Assembly (NCBI GenBank): GCA_030427905.1
Contig: JAUICL010000001.1
Span: forward strand, 682,001-746,000
Direction: 5' to 3'
Origin: Bacteroidia bacterium
Lineage (GTDB): Bacteria; Bacteroidota; Bacteroidia; Flavobacteriales_D; Cryomorphaceae
Length of the DNA stretch: 64,000 nucleotides
This document shows, piece after piece, positions 32,427 through 41,119 of this stretch. Position 1 is the first letter of the stretch. Each line of letters begins with the position of its first letter. The notes below the pieces were generated by a model. It ran no database searches. It saw only the letters and a list, made by a program, of their open reading frames with translations, and was not told where the DNA came from. The position numbers were made by a program, and so were the translations under genes.

Positions 32427-33629
32427 ATGTACGGTAAAATCAAAGATCATCTTCAAAAGGAATTGGCAGATATCGAGTCTGCAGGATTGTTTAAAAAGGA
32501 GCGCGTTATTGCATCAGTTCAAGACGCTGAAATCACGCTGACTTCTGGCGAAAAGGTGCTCAACTTTTGCGCGAACAATTACCTGGGTCTCTCTTCTCAC
32601 CCCGATGTGGTTGAAGCCGCCAAGAAAACCTTGGATGAACGAGGTTATGGAATGTCGTCGGTGCGCTTTATTTGCGGTACGCAAGACATCCACAAAGAAC
32701 TCGAAGCGAAGATTGCTGATTTTCACGGTACGGAAGACACCATTTTATACGCTGCTTGTTTTGATGCGAATGGTGGGGTTTTTGAACCGCTTTTGACAAA
32801 AGACGATGCGATCATCTCAGACTCTTTGAATCACGCTTCTATAATAGATGGTGTGCGTTTGTGCAAGGCGGCTCGATACCGGTATGCCAACAACGATATG
32901 GAAGATCTTGAAAAGCAGCTTATCGCGGCCAATGAGTCGGGAGCGCGTTTTAAGATCATCGTTACCGATGGAGTCTTTAGTATGGATGGAATTGTTGCGA
33001 ATCTCAAAGGAGTTTGCGACTTGGCCGACAAATACGATGCGCTTGTGATGGTGGATGAATGTCATAGTGCAGGATTTATCGGAAAGACTGGTCGGGGAGC
33101 TACGGAAGCCAATGATGTGATGGGCCGTGTCGATATCATAACTGGAACTCTCGGTAAAGCTCTCGGTGGTGCCATGGGTGGATATACCACAGGACGAAAG
33201 GAGATTATCGAAATGCTTCGTCAGCGTTCGAGACCATATCTTTTTAGTAATAGTCTGGCACCTTCTATTGTTGGAGCTTCCATCGCCGTATTTGATGTGC
33301 TTTCTAAATCGACCAATCTTCGCGATACACTCGAATCGAATGTGAACTACTTCAAAGAAGGAATGAGCAAACTCGGATTCGATATTATAGAAGGAGACTC
33401 GGCAATTGTTCCAGTCATGCTTTACGACGCGAAGCTCTCGCAGGTCATGGCCGATAAATTGCTCGAAGAAGGTATTTATGTGATCGGATTCTACTACCCA
33501 GTGGTACCAAAAGAGCAGGCGCGTATTCGCGTACAGATTTCAGCGGGTCACTCCAAAGAGAATCTTGATAAAGCCATCGCTGCATTCGAGAAAGTAGGGA
33601 AGGAACTAGGGGTATTGGCCTCTGCCTAA
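32427..33629 (+). CDS. kbl: Glycine C-acetyltransferase (2-amino-3-ketobutyrate CoA ligase)
   Basis: A 400-residue PLP enzyme of the alpha-oxoamine synthase family, which converts glycine and acetyl-CoA to 2-amino-3-ketobutyrate or the reverse in threonine breakdown. Start ATG 32427 gives the family N-terminus [17 protein letters not shown]; the frame is open 11 codons earlier. Motifs: [57 protein letters not shown] and the PLP-lysine motif [14 protein letters not shown]. Related KAS-type enzymes (serine palmitoyltransferase, BioF) are possible but less similar. No tdh gene is adjacent. Confidence 0.93.
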   Translation: MYGKIKDHLQKELADIESAGLFKKERVIASVQDAEITLTSGEKVLNFCANNYLGLSSHPDVVEAAKKTLDERGYGMSSVRFICGTQDIHKELEAKIADFHGTEDTILYAACFDANGGVFEPLLTKDDAIISDSLNHASIIDGVRLCKAARYRYANNDMEDLEKQLIAANESGARFKIIVTDGVFSMDGIVANLKGVCDLADKYDALVMVDECHSAGFIGKTGRGATEANDVMGRVDIITGTLGKALGGAMGGYTTGRKEIIEMLRQRSRPYLFSNSLAPSIVGASIAVFDVLSKSTNLRDTLESNVNYFKEGMSKLGFDIIEGDSAIVPVMLYDAKLSQVMADKLLEEGIYVIGFYYPVVPKEQARIRVQISAGHSKENLDKAIAAFEKVGKELGVLASA

Positions 33630-33672
33630 ACTCACTAAGCCATCGAGAAAAAGAAAGATTCTCTAACAAGTC

Positions 33673-33703
33673 TTGGTGCAAAAGAAAATAAGTTTTAACT
33701 TCG
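33673..33703 (+). promoter_or_regulatory. Promoter of rplM-rpsI (TTG-20-TAACTTCG)
   Basis: TTG at 33673-33675 and TAACTTCG at 33696-33703, 20-nt spacer. The 45-nt leader that follows holds two small hairpins: CCCC-ATTTT-GGGG (33707-33719) and AGCT-AAAT-AGCT (33729-33740). Confidence 0.6.
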
Positions 33704-33748
33704 CAGCCCCATTTTGGGGAAGTAATACAGCTAAATAGCTTAAAGACA

Positions 33749-34204
33749 GTGGATACCTTAAGTTACAAAACAGTATCGGCCAACAGTGAAACAGTAAACA
33801 AGGAGTGGCTCCTTGTTGATGCTGACGGTCAGACGCTCGGAAGATTGGCTAGTGAAGTAGCGAAACTCATCCGTGGAAAGCACAAAACGAATTACACACC
33901 GCACGTAGATTGTGGTGATAACGTAATCGTAATCAACGCAGAGAAAGTAAAGCTTTCAGGAAATAAAATGGAGGATAAAGTGTACATCCGCCACACAGGT
34001 TACCCTGGTGGTCAGCGTTCACTTACAGCTCAGGAGTTGTTGGATAGAAGACCAATCAGACTCGTAGAGAATGCTGTAAAAGGAATGCTTCCAAAAAACA
34101 AACTTGGATCAAAGCTTTATACGAACCTATACGTAGTTGAGGGAACGGAGCACAAACACGAAGCTCAGAAACCAACTAAAATCGACATTAACACTATTAA
34201 GTAA
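33749..34204 (+). CDS. rplM: 50S ribosomal protein L13
   Basis: A 151-residue L13. Conserved segments: [59 protein letters not shown] and [16 protein letters not shown]. The start is GTG, and the protein's [12 protein letters not shown] opening matches flavobacterial L13, so GTG is trusted. It is coupled to rpsI by stop-start overlap (TAATG), the usual L13-S9 order. Confidence 0.99.
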   Translation: MDTLSYKTVSANSETVNKEWLLVDADGQTLGRLASEVAKLIRGKHKTNYTPHVDCGDNVIVINAEKVKLSGNKMEDKVYIRHTGYPGGQRSLTAQELLDRRPIRLVENAVKGMLPKNKLGSKLYTNLYVVEGTEHKHEAQKPTKIDINTIK

Positions 34205-34590
34205 TGGAAGTCATCAATACACTTGGTCGCCGTAAGACATCTGTAGCACGCGTGTACATGAAAAATGGTACAGGAGCCGTGACTGTTAACGGACGCGATT
34301 ACAAAGAGTACTTTCCAACTATGCCGTTGCAGTACCGTGTTCACCAGGCATTCATGATTACAGAGACTGAAGGTCAGTACGATGTAAACGTAAATGTAAA
34401 CGGTGGTGGAATGACCGGTCAAATCGAAGCAATTCGATTGGGAATCTCAAGAGCACTTGTAGAAGTTAACCCAGAGTGGAAAGCTCAACTTCGCGCAGAA
34501 GGTTTGATGACCCGTGACCCGAGAATGGTTGAACGTAAGAAATTTGGTCAGCCGAAAGCTCGTAAGAAATTTCAATTTAGTAAGCGTTAA
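34204..34590 (+). CDS. rpsI: 30S ribosomal protein S9
   Basis: A 128-residue S9 with LGRRKTSVARVYMKNGTGAVTVNG at the N-terminus, GGMTGQIEAIRLGISRALV in the middle and the C-terminal KFGQPKARKKFQFSKR tail that reaches the ribosomal P-site. It overlaps rplM by 1 nt and is followed by a strong terminator. Confidence 0.99.
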   Translation: MEVINTLGRRKTSVARVYMKNGTGAVTVNGRDYKEYFPTMPLQYRVHQAFMITETEGQYDVNVNVNGGGMTGQIEAIRLGISRALVEVNPEWKAQLRAEGLMTRDPRMVERKKFGQPKARKKFQFSKR

Positions 34591-34616
34591 TTCTATCTAC
34601 GCTTGTTTAGTATCTA

Positions 34617-34658
34617 AATTGACGGGATCTCATCTGAGCTACCCGTCAATTGTTTTTT
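34617..34658 (+). terminator. Terminator between rpsI and rpsB
   Basis: A 10-bp stem (AATTGACGGG with CCCGTCAATT), 15-nt loop and six Ts. It ends only 24 nt before the rpsB ATG, so it can act both as the rplM-rpsI terminator and as an attenuator for rpsB. Confidence 0.85.
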
Positions 34659-34681
34659 AATCAGAATGTAAACCAAATTAG

Positions 34682-35446
34682 ATGGCAAATTCAAACAACG
34701 AAGCTCGCTTCAAAGAAATGCTAGATGCAGGTGTTCACTTCGGACACTTGACAAGAAAGTGGAACCCAAACATGGCTCCTTACATCTTCGATGAGAAGAA
34801 AGGAATCCACATTATTGACCTTAACAAAACAGCTGCTAAACTCGATGAAGCATGTAGCGCTATCGGGCAGATCGCTAAGTCTGGAAAGAAAATCCTTTTC
34901 GTAGCGACTAAGAAGCAAGCTAAAGCTATTCTCGAAGAGAAAATCAAACCGACGGGAATGCCGTTCATTACTGAGCGTTGGTCGGGTGGAATGTTGACAA
35001 ACTTTGCAACAATCCGTAAGGCAATCCGCAAAATGTCTTCTATCGATAAGATGGAAGCAGACGGAACGCTTAAAACACTTTCAAAGAGAGAGCGTCTTCA
35101 AATTTCACGTCAACGTGCTAAACTCGAGAAGACTCTTGGGTCTATCGCTGACTTGACACGTGTACCATCAGCGATCTTCATCGTTGATATCAACAAAGAA
35201 AACATTGCCTTGGCTGAAGCTAAGAAGTTGAACATTAAAACTTTTGCAATGGTTGACACGAACTCTGACCCTACTACGGTTGATTTCCCGATCCCATCAA
35301 ACGATGATGCATCAAAGTCGATCGCTGTAGTTCTTGATAAAATCGCTGATGCGATTAACGCTGGTCTTTCAGATCGCAAAGCTTCTAAAGACAAGCAGGC
35401 TGCTGAAAAAGCTGAAAAGAAACAAACAGAGGCTGAAAAAGCCTAA
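34682..35446 (+). CDS. rpsB: 30S ribosomal protein S2
   Basis: A 254-residue S2. Conserved blocks: MLDAGVHFGHLTRKWNPNMAPYIF, IHIIDLNKTAAKLDEA, FVATKKQAKAILEE, ERWSGGMLTNFATIRK and FAMVDTNSDPTTVDFPIPSNDDA. The tail is lysine/alanine/glutamate-rich, as in many Bacteroidota S2. It is followed by tsf after 32 nt, the universal rpsB-tsf pair. No promoter fits downstream of the preceding terminator, so its transcription start is unclear. Confidence 0.99.
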   Translation: MANSNNEARFKEMLDAGVHFGHLTRKWNPNMAPYIFDEKKGIHIIDLNKTAAKLDEACSAIGQIAKSGKKILFVATKKQAKAILEEKIKPTGMPFITERWSGGMLTNFATIRKAIRKMSSIDKMEADGTLKTLSKRERLQISRQRAKLEKTLGSIADLTRVPSAIFIVDINKENIALAEAKKLNIKTFAMVDTNSDPTTVDFPIPSNDDASKSIAVVLDKIADAINAGLSDRKASKDKQAAEKAEKKQTEAEKA

Positions 35447-35478
35447 GTCAATAATATCACATTTTAAGATCTAAGGTC

Positions 35479-36309
35479 ATGAAAATTACTGCTGCTGAAG
35501 TAAACAAGCTTAGAAAGCAAACAGGTGCAGGTATGATGGACTGTAAGAAAGCCTTGGTAGAAGCCGAGGGTGATTTCGATCAGGCTGTCGACATCCTTCG
35601 TAAGAAGGGACAAAAAGTAGCTGCGAAGCGTTCAGATCGCGAAGCTGCTGAAGGTGTTGTTCTTGCGAAGAGCGCTGCAGATGGAAAGTACGGTGCAATC
35701 ATCACCCTTAACTGCGAAACTGATTTCGTAGCTAAGAACGAAGATTTCACAAACTTCGCTACGAACATCTTGGAAATCGCTCTAGAGTCTAAGCCAGCTG
35801 ATTTGGCTGCCTTGAAAGCTCTTCCTTACGGCGATAGCGGGATGTCAATCGATGAGAAAATCACTGAGCAGACAGGTGTAATCGGAGAGAAAATTGATCT
35901 TTCTGGATACGCTACTGTTGATGCTGGAAGTGTAATCTCTTACATCCACCCAGGAAATAAACTTGCTTCGCTAGTAGGTTTGAACAAAGAAGGAAACTTT
36001 AGCGAAGTAGGACGCGACGTGGCTATGCAAGTTGCCGCTATGGCTCCTGTAGCACTTGACGAAAGCAGTGTTCCTGCTGATGTTGTAGCTAAAGAATTGG
36101 AAGTAGGTAAAGATCTAGCGATCCAGGAAGGTAAGCCAGCAGAGATGGCTGAAAACATCGCGAAAGGTCGTCTGAAGAAGTTCTTCAAAGAGAACACGCT
36201 TCTAAACCAAGCTTTCATCAAAGACAATAAAAAGTCTATCCAGCAATACCTTGGTGAGCAAGAAAACGGATTGAGCGTCACTCAATTCGAGCGTTTCTCA
36301 CTGAGCTAA
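35479..36309 (+). CDS. tsf: Translation elongation factor Ts
   Basis: A 276-residue EF-Ts, the nucleotide exchange factor for EF-Tu. N-terminal UBA-like domain with VNKLRKQTGAGMMDCKKALVEAEGDFDQAV, then core motifs ITLNCETDFVAKNEDF and AMQVAAMAPVALD, ending in a family-typical QFERFSLS. It follows rpsB by 32 nt and is closed by a terminator. Confidence 0.99.
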   Translation: MKITAAEVNKLRKQTGAGMMDCKKALVEAEGDFDQAVDILRKKGQKVAAKRSDREAAEGVVLAKSAADGKYGAIITLNCETDFVAKNEDFTNFATNILEIALESKPADLAALKALPYGDSGMSIDEKITEQTGVIGEKIDLSGYATVDAGSVISYIHPGNKLASLVGLNKEGNFSEVGRDVAMQVAAMAPVALDESSVPADVVAKELEVGKDLAIQEGKPAEMAENIAKGRLKKFFKENTLLNQAFIKDNKKSIQQYLGEQENGLSVTQFERFSLS

Positions 36310-36327
36310 GCAAATCAATATTTCAAG

Positions 36328-36364
36328 AAAGGAGTTCGAATGCATTCGGACTCCTTTTTTTTTG
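36328..36364 (+). terminator. Rho-independent terminator of rpsB-tsf
   Basis: A long stem (AAGGAGTTCGAATG with CATTCGGACTCCTT, one G-T pair) is followed by nine or more Ts. It starts 19 nt after the tsf stop. Confidence 0.93.
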
Positions 36365-36401
36365 ATAATTTTCGGCGATTTTCACGTTCACAAGCTGCAA
36401 G

Positions 36402-37109
36402 ATGAAGTACAAACGCATACTCCTGAAACTGAGTGGAGAAGCCCTGATGGGAGACAAGCAATTCGGGATTGACAACGATCGACTAGCGCAATATGCTAGA
36501 GAAATCAAGGCGATTCACGATCGGGGAGTAGAAATTGCAATTGTAATCGGTGGCGGAAATATCTTCCGCGGACTTCAGGCAGCCGAAGGCGGAATGGAGC
36601 GAACCCAAGGCGATTACATGGGCATGCTCGCTACCGTGATCAACGGAATGGCGCTTCAATCGGCGCTGGAGCTGCTCGACATGAAAACCCGATTGATGTC
36701 GGCCATCAAGATGGAGCAAATCGCCGAGTCGTTTATCAGACGTCGGGCGGTGCGTCACCTCGAGAAGGGTCGAATCGTGATCTTTGGTGCTGGGACCGGA
36801 AACCCGTATTTCACTACCGATTCGGCAGCGGCACTTCGGGCCATCGAAATCGAGGCCGATGTGATCTTAAAGGGAACTCGAGTGGATGGTATCTACTCAG
36901 CCGACCCAGAGAAAGACGCAAGCGCTACCAAGTACAGCACCATTACTTTCGAAGAAGTTTATGAGAAAGGGTTGAACATTATGGACCTGACGGCCTTCAC
37001 CCTTTGCAATGAAAATAAGCTACCGATTATCGTTTTCGATATGAACGCCGCAGGAAACCTGCAAAAGGTGATCGCCGGAGAAGAAGTCGGTACCCTGGTT
37101 AACTTTTAA
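36402..37109 (+). CDS. pyrH: UMP kinase
   Basis: A 235-residue UMP kinase of the amino-acid kinase family, phosphorylating UMP to UDP. Motifs: [67 protein letters not shown] and [12 protein letters not shown]. It precedes frr by 10 nt, the conserved pyrH-frr order. Confidence 0.99.
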   Translation: MKYKRILLKLSGEALMGDKQFGIDNDRLAQYAREIKAIHDRGVEIAIVIGGGNIFRGLQAAEGGMERTQGDYMGMLATVINGMALQSALELLDMKTRLMSAIKMEQIAESFIRRRAVRHLEKGRIVIFGAGTGNPYFTTDSAAALRAIEIEADVILKGTRVDGIYSADPEKDASATKYSTITFEEVYEKGLNIMDLTAFTLCNENKLPIIVFDMNAAGNLQKVIAGEEVGTLVNF

Positions 37110-37119
37110 TACCCTACTT

Positions 37120-37683
37120 ATGCAAGAAGAGATTCAACTTATACTGGAAGACGCGAAGGATAATATGAAGAAATCGATCACTCACCTCGAGGATGGATTG
37201 CTTAAAATTCGCGCTGGAAAAGCGAGCCCATCTATGCTCGACGGTATCATGGTAGAGTATTACGGTAGCCAAACGCCACTTAGCCAGGTGGCCAATGTGA
37301 ACACCCCTGACGCGAAGACCATCAAGGTGCAGCCTTGGGAGAAAAACATGCTCGAGCCGATCGAGACGGCTATCCAGTACGCCAACTTGGGCTTGAACCC
37401 GCAAAACAACGGTGAGGTAATCATCATTGCTGTACCGCCACTTACCGAAGAGCGTCGCCGCGACTTGGTAAAGAAGGCCCGATCGGAAGCAGAGAATGCA
37501 AAAGTGTCTATCCGAAACGCTCGAAAGGAAGCTAACGACGAGATTAAAAAGCTTCAGAAGGATGGTTTGAGCGAAGACATGGCGAAGGATGCCGAAGGCG
37601 AAGTGCAGAAATTGACCGACTCATATAATGTGAAGGTCGATGCGGAAGTAGATCGCAAGGAGAAAGACATTATGACCATCTGA
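37120..37683 (+). CDS. frr: Ribosome recycling factor
   Basis: A 187-residue RRF. Hallmarks: LRAGKASPSML-type LKIRAGKASPSMLDGI, YYGSQTPLSQVANV, VQPWEKNMLEPIETAI, PPLTEERRRDLVKKA and a long helical C-terminus. It lies between pyrH and an amidotransferase gene that starts 12 nt after its stop. Confidence 0.99.
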   Translation: MQEEIQLILEDAKDNMKKSITHLEDGLLKIRAGKASPSMLDGIMVEYYGSQTPLSQVANVNTPDAKTIKVQPWEKNMLEPIETAIQYANLGLNPQNNGEVIIIAVPPLTEERRRDLVKKARSEAENAKVSIRNARKEANDEIKKLQKDGLSEDMAKDAEGEVQKLTDSYNVKVDAEVDRKEKDIMTI

Positions 37684-37695
37684 TGTCTCGCTGAG

Positions 37696-38283
37696 ATGTC
37701 AACTCTAGTCATAGATTGCTACGACTCTTTTACGTATAACCTCGTTCACTATATCGAGGAAATTGTCGATGCCCCTGTTGAGGTCATGCGGGTGGATGAC
37801 GCGCGTACTACCGACATCGCAGAGCACAGCCATATCGTTTTTTCACCCGGGCCTGGGCTCCCCGATTCTTTTCCCAATTTGCTTTCCTTATTGGCCGAAG
37901 CGCAGAAACTGAACAAGGCTATTTTAGGCGTTTGTTTGGGAATGCAGGCGCTCGGTGTGGCGGCTGGAGCCGAGCTGATCAATATGACCCGCGTACACCA
38001 CGGAGTGGCGCATCCGCTTTACGATGTCAGACCAGAATCCTTACTTTTTCGTGGCCTCGAGATGCCTATCATTGTGGGGCGCTATCACTCATGGGCCATC
38101 GATGAAAAGACACTGACAAGTGATTGGCTGATCACAGCCCGCGACGCCGACGGATTTCCCATGGGCCTTCAGCACACCACATCTCACTGGTATGGCATCC
38201 AATTCCACCCAGAATCTGTCTTAACCCCGCAGGGCAAAGAGATGATTAGGAATTTTTATCTTGTAGCCCAGAGCTCAAGATAA
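37696..38283 (+). CDS. Glutamine amidotransferase, anthranilate/aminodeoxychorismate synthase component II
   Basis: A 195-residue class I glutamine amidotransferase of the TrpG/PabA group. It has VIDCYDSFTYNLVHYIEE, the oxyanion-region FSPGPGLPDS, the nucleophile motif GVCLGMQALG and the catalytic HPES near residue 180. It supplies ammonia to a TrpE- or PabB-type chorismate enzyme, but no such partner gene is nearby, so tryptophan and folate roles cannot be separated; a shared PabA/TrpG is possible. It is 12 nt from frr and 1 nt from the next gene's ATG. Confidence 0.9.
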   Translation: MSTLVIDCYDSFTYNLVHYIEEIVDAPVEVMRVDDARTTDIAEHSHIVFSPGPGLPDSFPNLLSLLAEAQKLNKAILGVCLGMQALGVAAGAELINMTRVHHGVAHPLYDVRPESLLFRGLEMPIIVGRYHSWAIDEKTLTSDWLITARDADGFPMGLQHTTSHWYGIQFHPESVLTPQGKEMIRNFYLVAQSSR

Positions 38284-38284
38284 A

Positions 38285-39757
38285 ATGAAAGGAAGGAGAC
38301 GAAATATTGCTTGCATTTTAATTTACCTGATTTCATCTGCATTTACATATGCACAGGTGATTTCGTATGAAATTGATCCAAGTTTTAATACCGGAGAGTA
38401 TTTTCAGAGAGGGAGCGTTACAAATATTGAGCAGTATCAAAATGAAATTATTGTCACAGGAAACTTCACAAGTGTGCCCAATACAGCTAACTGGTGGACT
38501 AACCTTACTTCCAATGGAGTCGTGTTAAATACGTCCCAGTTTGGATCATCTGGTCAGCAGAAGGTAAAACAATATTTATCTGGCTTCGTTGCTGGCAGTC
38601 CACTTTTGGGCGTTGTGAATGAACAAGGTCAAACATCTTATCCTTTTCAGTTCGAATTTCTCAAAGGAGCCTATTTTGCTGGTGGCATTCCTATTCAAGT
38701 AACGAATTTCCTAGTTTATCAAGACTCACTTCTTCTTGTAACGGGGAGCTACTATACCGATAGTTTGAATTTAGGCCCAGGAAGTGCCCGTCAACTTTGT
38801 TTAGTCGATAGTACAGGAGCTCCAATTCCTGATTTTCCGATGGTAAATTGCGAACCATTTGGTTCAAATGTTTTAACTATCGATACCCTAAGCAATGGTG
38901 ACTTTATTATTGCTGGTAAATTTTCGCATGTAAACGGTCACCCCACGCGAAATGTCGCTCGCCTTAACGCCGATTTTTCAGTTGATACCAGTTTTCAAAG
39001 TCCCCTGATCGGATCAACAACAGGTTTTGTAAAATATATCGATTCACAAGACCGAATTTGGATGACCAATGGCAGCAATGGAGCATTAATAGGATTGCCC
39101 GATGTCCACCTTAGTATCTTTCGATTGTTACCCAATGGCGAGCAAGATGAAAGTTTTGCAATTCCAGATGTCGTTCGGCATTTTGAGGGTAACGCAGTAA
39201 GCACTCATATTGCTGATGTATTAGAATATGAAGGGGGGTATTTTTTACTGAATGGGTATTTCAACGAATACAATGGAGAAGATCATTTTGGACTTTTAAT
39301 GATCAATGACGATGGTTCGGCTATTGAAGGGGCCTTTGAAGGTCTTGGAGCTTTGGAAGCGACTTGGGCAGGTTACACATTTTACCCAGGCGTCACTGAA
39401 ATACAACCCCTCCCAGACGGTAAGCTCCTGCTGGGTGGTCGCTTTTCTAATTTTGGCGGTGAGCCCTATAGTTGCTTGGTCAGGCTTCAGCCCAATGGTA
39501 TCGTCGGTGTAAAAGAGCGAGAAGTAGGTAAACTCAAACTTTATCCCAACCCAGCTCAAAATACGCTGAGCGTCGTTACCCCCGATCAACAGCCCCTAAA
39601 CCGTATAGAAGTCTATGAGCTCAGTGGGCGTTTGGTTTTGACCCTGGCCAAGCCATCCAAAAGCTTCGATATTTCCGAACTTCCTTCGGGGATTTACGAA
39701 GTAAAAGGCTCTACCGCATCAGGCATCTTCGCAGAGAAATTGGTCGTGGTGAGATAG
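38285..39757 (+). CDS. Secreted delta-60-repeat-like protein with T9SS type A sorting domain
   Basis: A 490-residue exported protein. Signal peptide at about 1-23 (NIACILIYLISSAFTYA). The body holds degenerate repeats with cores such as DPSFNTG, ILPDGKLLLGGRFSNFGG-like LPDGKLLLGGRFSNFGG and NGDFIIAGKFSHVNG, resembling delta-60 repeats that build a beta-propeller. The last ~80 residues form a type A sorting domain (KLKLYPNPAQNTLSVV, FDISELPSGIYEVK, FAEKLVVVR). It should be secreted by the T9SS. The body looks more AT-rich than neighbouring genes. Substrate or role unknown. Confidence 0.9.
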   Translation: MKGRRRNIACILIYLISSAFTYAQVISYEIDPSFNTGEYFQRGSVTNIEQYQNEIIVTGNFTSVPNTANWWTNLTSNGVVLNTSQFGSSGQQKVKQYLSGFVAGSPLLGVVNEQGQTSYPFQFEFLKGAYFAGGIPIQVTNFLVYQDSLLLVTGSYYTDSLNLGPGSARQLCLVDSTGAPIPDFPMVNCEPFGSNVLTIDTLSNGDFIIAGKFSHVNGHPTRNVARLNADFSVDTSFQSPLIGSTTGFVKYIDSQDRIWMTNGSNGALIGLPDVHLSIFRLLPNGEQDESFAIPDVVRHFEGNAVSTHIADVLEYEGGYFLLNGYFNEYNGEDHFGLLMINDDGSAIEGAFEGLGALEATWAGYTFYPGVTEIQPLPDGKLLLGGRFSNFGGEPYSCLVRLQPNGIVGVKEREVGKLKLYPNPAQNTLSVVTPDQQPLNRIEVYELSGRLVLTLAKPSKSFDISELPSGIYEVKGSTASGIFAEKLVVVR

Positions 39758-39990
39758 CCGGACCCAGACAAAGTAGCTGTTGTCCTTAATCCTTGGTTTC
39801 ATCAATTTTGCCGCCTACTGACGAACTCCTGCGTCGTTGTCAGAACTTCAGCTTTCAGCTTCAGCTCACTCCACCCTCTTGCTCTTGCTCAACCCTGTTG
39901 CTCCATCCTGTTGCTCCATCCTGTTGCTCTCACTCTTCGCTCTCACACTATTTCTCACTCTGTTTCCCGCTTTGCGCCTTTCAGCGCACT
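39758..39990. other. Gap between convergent genes with low-complexity sequence
   Basis: About 230 nt rich in C and T. No hairpin terminator is obvious for either converging gene; short reading frames here are compositionally odd and unlikely to be genes. Confidence 0.5.
39894..39929. repeat. 13-bp tandem repeat, 2.8 copies
   Basis: The unit CCTGTTGCTCCAT occurs at 39894-39906 and 39907-39919, with a partial third copy at 39920-39929. It lies within a pyrimidine-rich gap. Confidence 0.85.
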
Positions 39991-41052
39991 TCACGCCCAG
40001 ACTTTCGTCCCTTCCGAACAATTACGGCAGATATCTATTTCACTGCGCGATCGCAAAAGCTGTGATCGGAAGTGATTATACGAAGCACCATGCCAGATTT
40101 CATCAAACGAACTTAGTTTGACCGAGCCCATCTGATGAGTCGCATCCTTGTCGAAACAGCAGGGCACCACGCGCCCATCCCAGGTGATCACGCACGACTG
40201 CCACATCTTCCAGCACTGATTCAACAGTTTGTTCTTGATCTCCCACTTCCCGTCTTTTCGCTTTCGGTAGCGCGCGTACTTGGCATTGGTGGGTATCAGC
40301 GGATTCCCGTTTTCGTACTCATAGACCTGAGCGGTTTTGAGATAGACGCCATCCACGCCCATTTCTTTGGCAAGGCGATGCACATCATCTATTTGATGCT
40401 CGTTGGGTTTTACAACCAAAAACTGAAAGTAAACCAATGGAAAAGTCGAATTGCGTTCTCGCTTGGCATCCATCATAGCACGTGTTCCTTCCAACACCTT
40501 ATCTAGTTTTCCATGTACCCGATACTGCTCATAGACTTCCTGGGTTGTTCCATCTATCGAAATGATCAACTTATTCAAGCCCGAATCAATGATGTCGTTG
40601 GCCACTTTTGGTGTGATGAAATGCGCATTGGTAGAAGTCACCGAAAAGATTTTCCGATCGGCAGCTTCGCGAAAAAGCTGGGTGATTTTCGGATGAATAA
40701 AAGGCTCGCCCTGGAAGTAAAACGTCGCGTACTGCAAATGATCCTTCGTTTCGTCAAAGAGCTTCGACACCAATTCGGCCGATAGATTACCGGTGGGGCG
40801 GGTAAATTTTTTGAGCCCACTCGGACATTCCGGACAGCCCAAATTGCAGGCTGTGGTAGGCTCAATCGAAATGGAAGCCGGTTTTCCCCAAACCACAGGC
40901 TTCTTCCTAATCCGCGAGATATGGTAGCTCAGCCAGAGTTTGAGCACATTGACTCCACGACTCAAGCGGAAGTTTTTGAGATAGAAAAGACCTTGATGGA
41001 AATCGCCTTTTTGCACCCCGTGAAGGTAGTGCAGAATTCTGAAACCGAGCAT
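39991..41052 (-). CDS. Radical SAM/SPASM domain protein
   Basis: A 353-residue radical SAM enzyme. The cluster motif CNLGCPEC (C69, C73, C76) binds the SAM-ligating 4Fe-4S cluster, and the barrel has FQGEPFIHP and a VTSTNAHFI segment. The C-terminal SPASM-like region has several cysteines (CWKMWQSCVITWDGRVVPCC and CRNC) for one or two extra clusters. Such proteins modify peptides or other substrates; no small peptide precursor was found next to it. It diverges from the MMPL exporter gene. Substrate unknown. Confidence 0.9.
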   Translation of the reverse strand: MLGFRILHYLHGVQKGDFHQGLFYLKNFRLSRGVNVLKLWLSYHISRIRKKPVVWGKPASISIEPTTACNLGCPECPSGLKKFTRPTGNLSAELVSKLFDETKDHLQYATFYFQGEPFIHPKITQLFREAADRKIFSVTSTNAHFITPKVANDIIDSGLNKLIISIDGTTQEVYEQYRVHGKLDKVLEGTRAMMDAKRERNSTFPLVYFQFLVVKPNEHQIDDVHRLAKEMGVDGVYLKTAQVYEYENGNPLIPTNAKYARYRKRKDGKWEIKNKLLNQCWKMWQSCVITWDGRVVPCCFDKDATHQMGSVKLSSFDEIWHGASYNHFRSQLLRSRSEIDICRNCSEGTKVWA

Positions 41053-41087
41053 CCCATATTCTGGGCTTTAGGTCTAATAATCTATAC

Positions 41088-41095
41088 TATATTTG
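41088..41095 (+). promoter_or_regulatory. Candidate -7 box TATATTTG for the MMPL exporter
   Basis: Exact TAnnTTTG match, 24 nt before the ATG, in the divergent gap to the radical SAM gene. Confidence 0.5.
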
Positions 41096-41119
41096 TGCAA
41101 TTTACCAGCAGTATAGCGC

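Noticed and set aside
39894-39929. Possible CRISPR-like repeat
   Set aside because: Units are 13 bp, directly abutting, with no spacers and no cas genes: an ordinary short tandem repeat.
39793-40121. Short Ser/Cys/Leu/Pro-rich frames in the gap after the T9SS gene
   Set aside because: They run through a C/T-rich tandem repeat and into the antisense of the radical SAM gene; no family resemblance.
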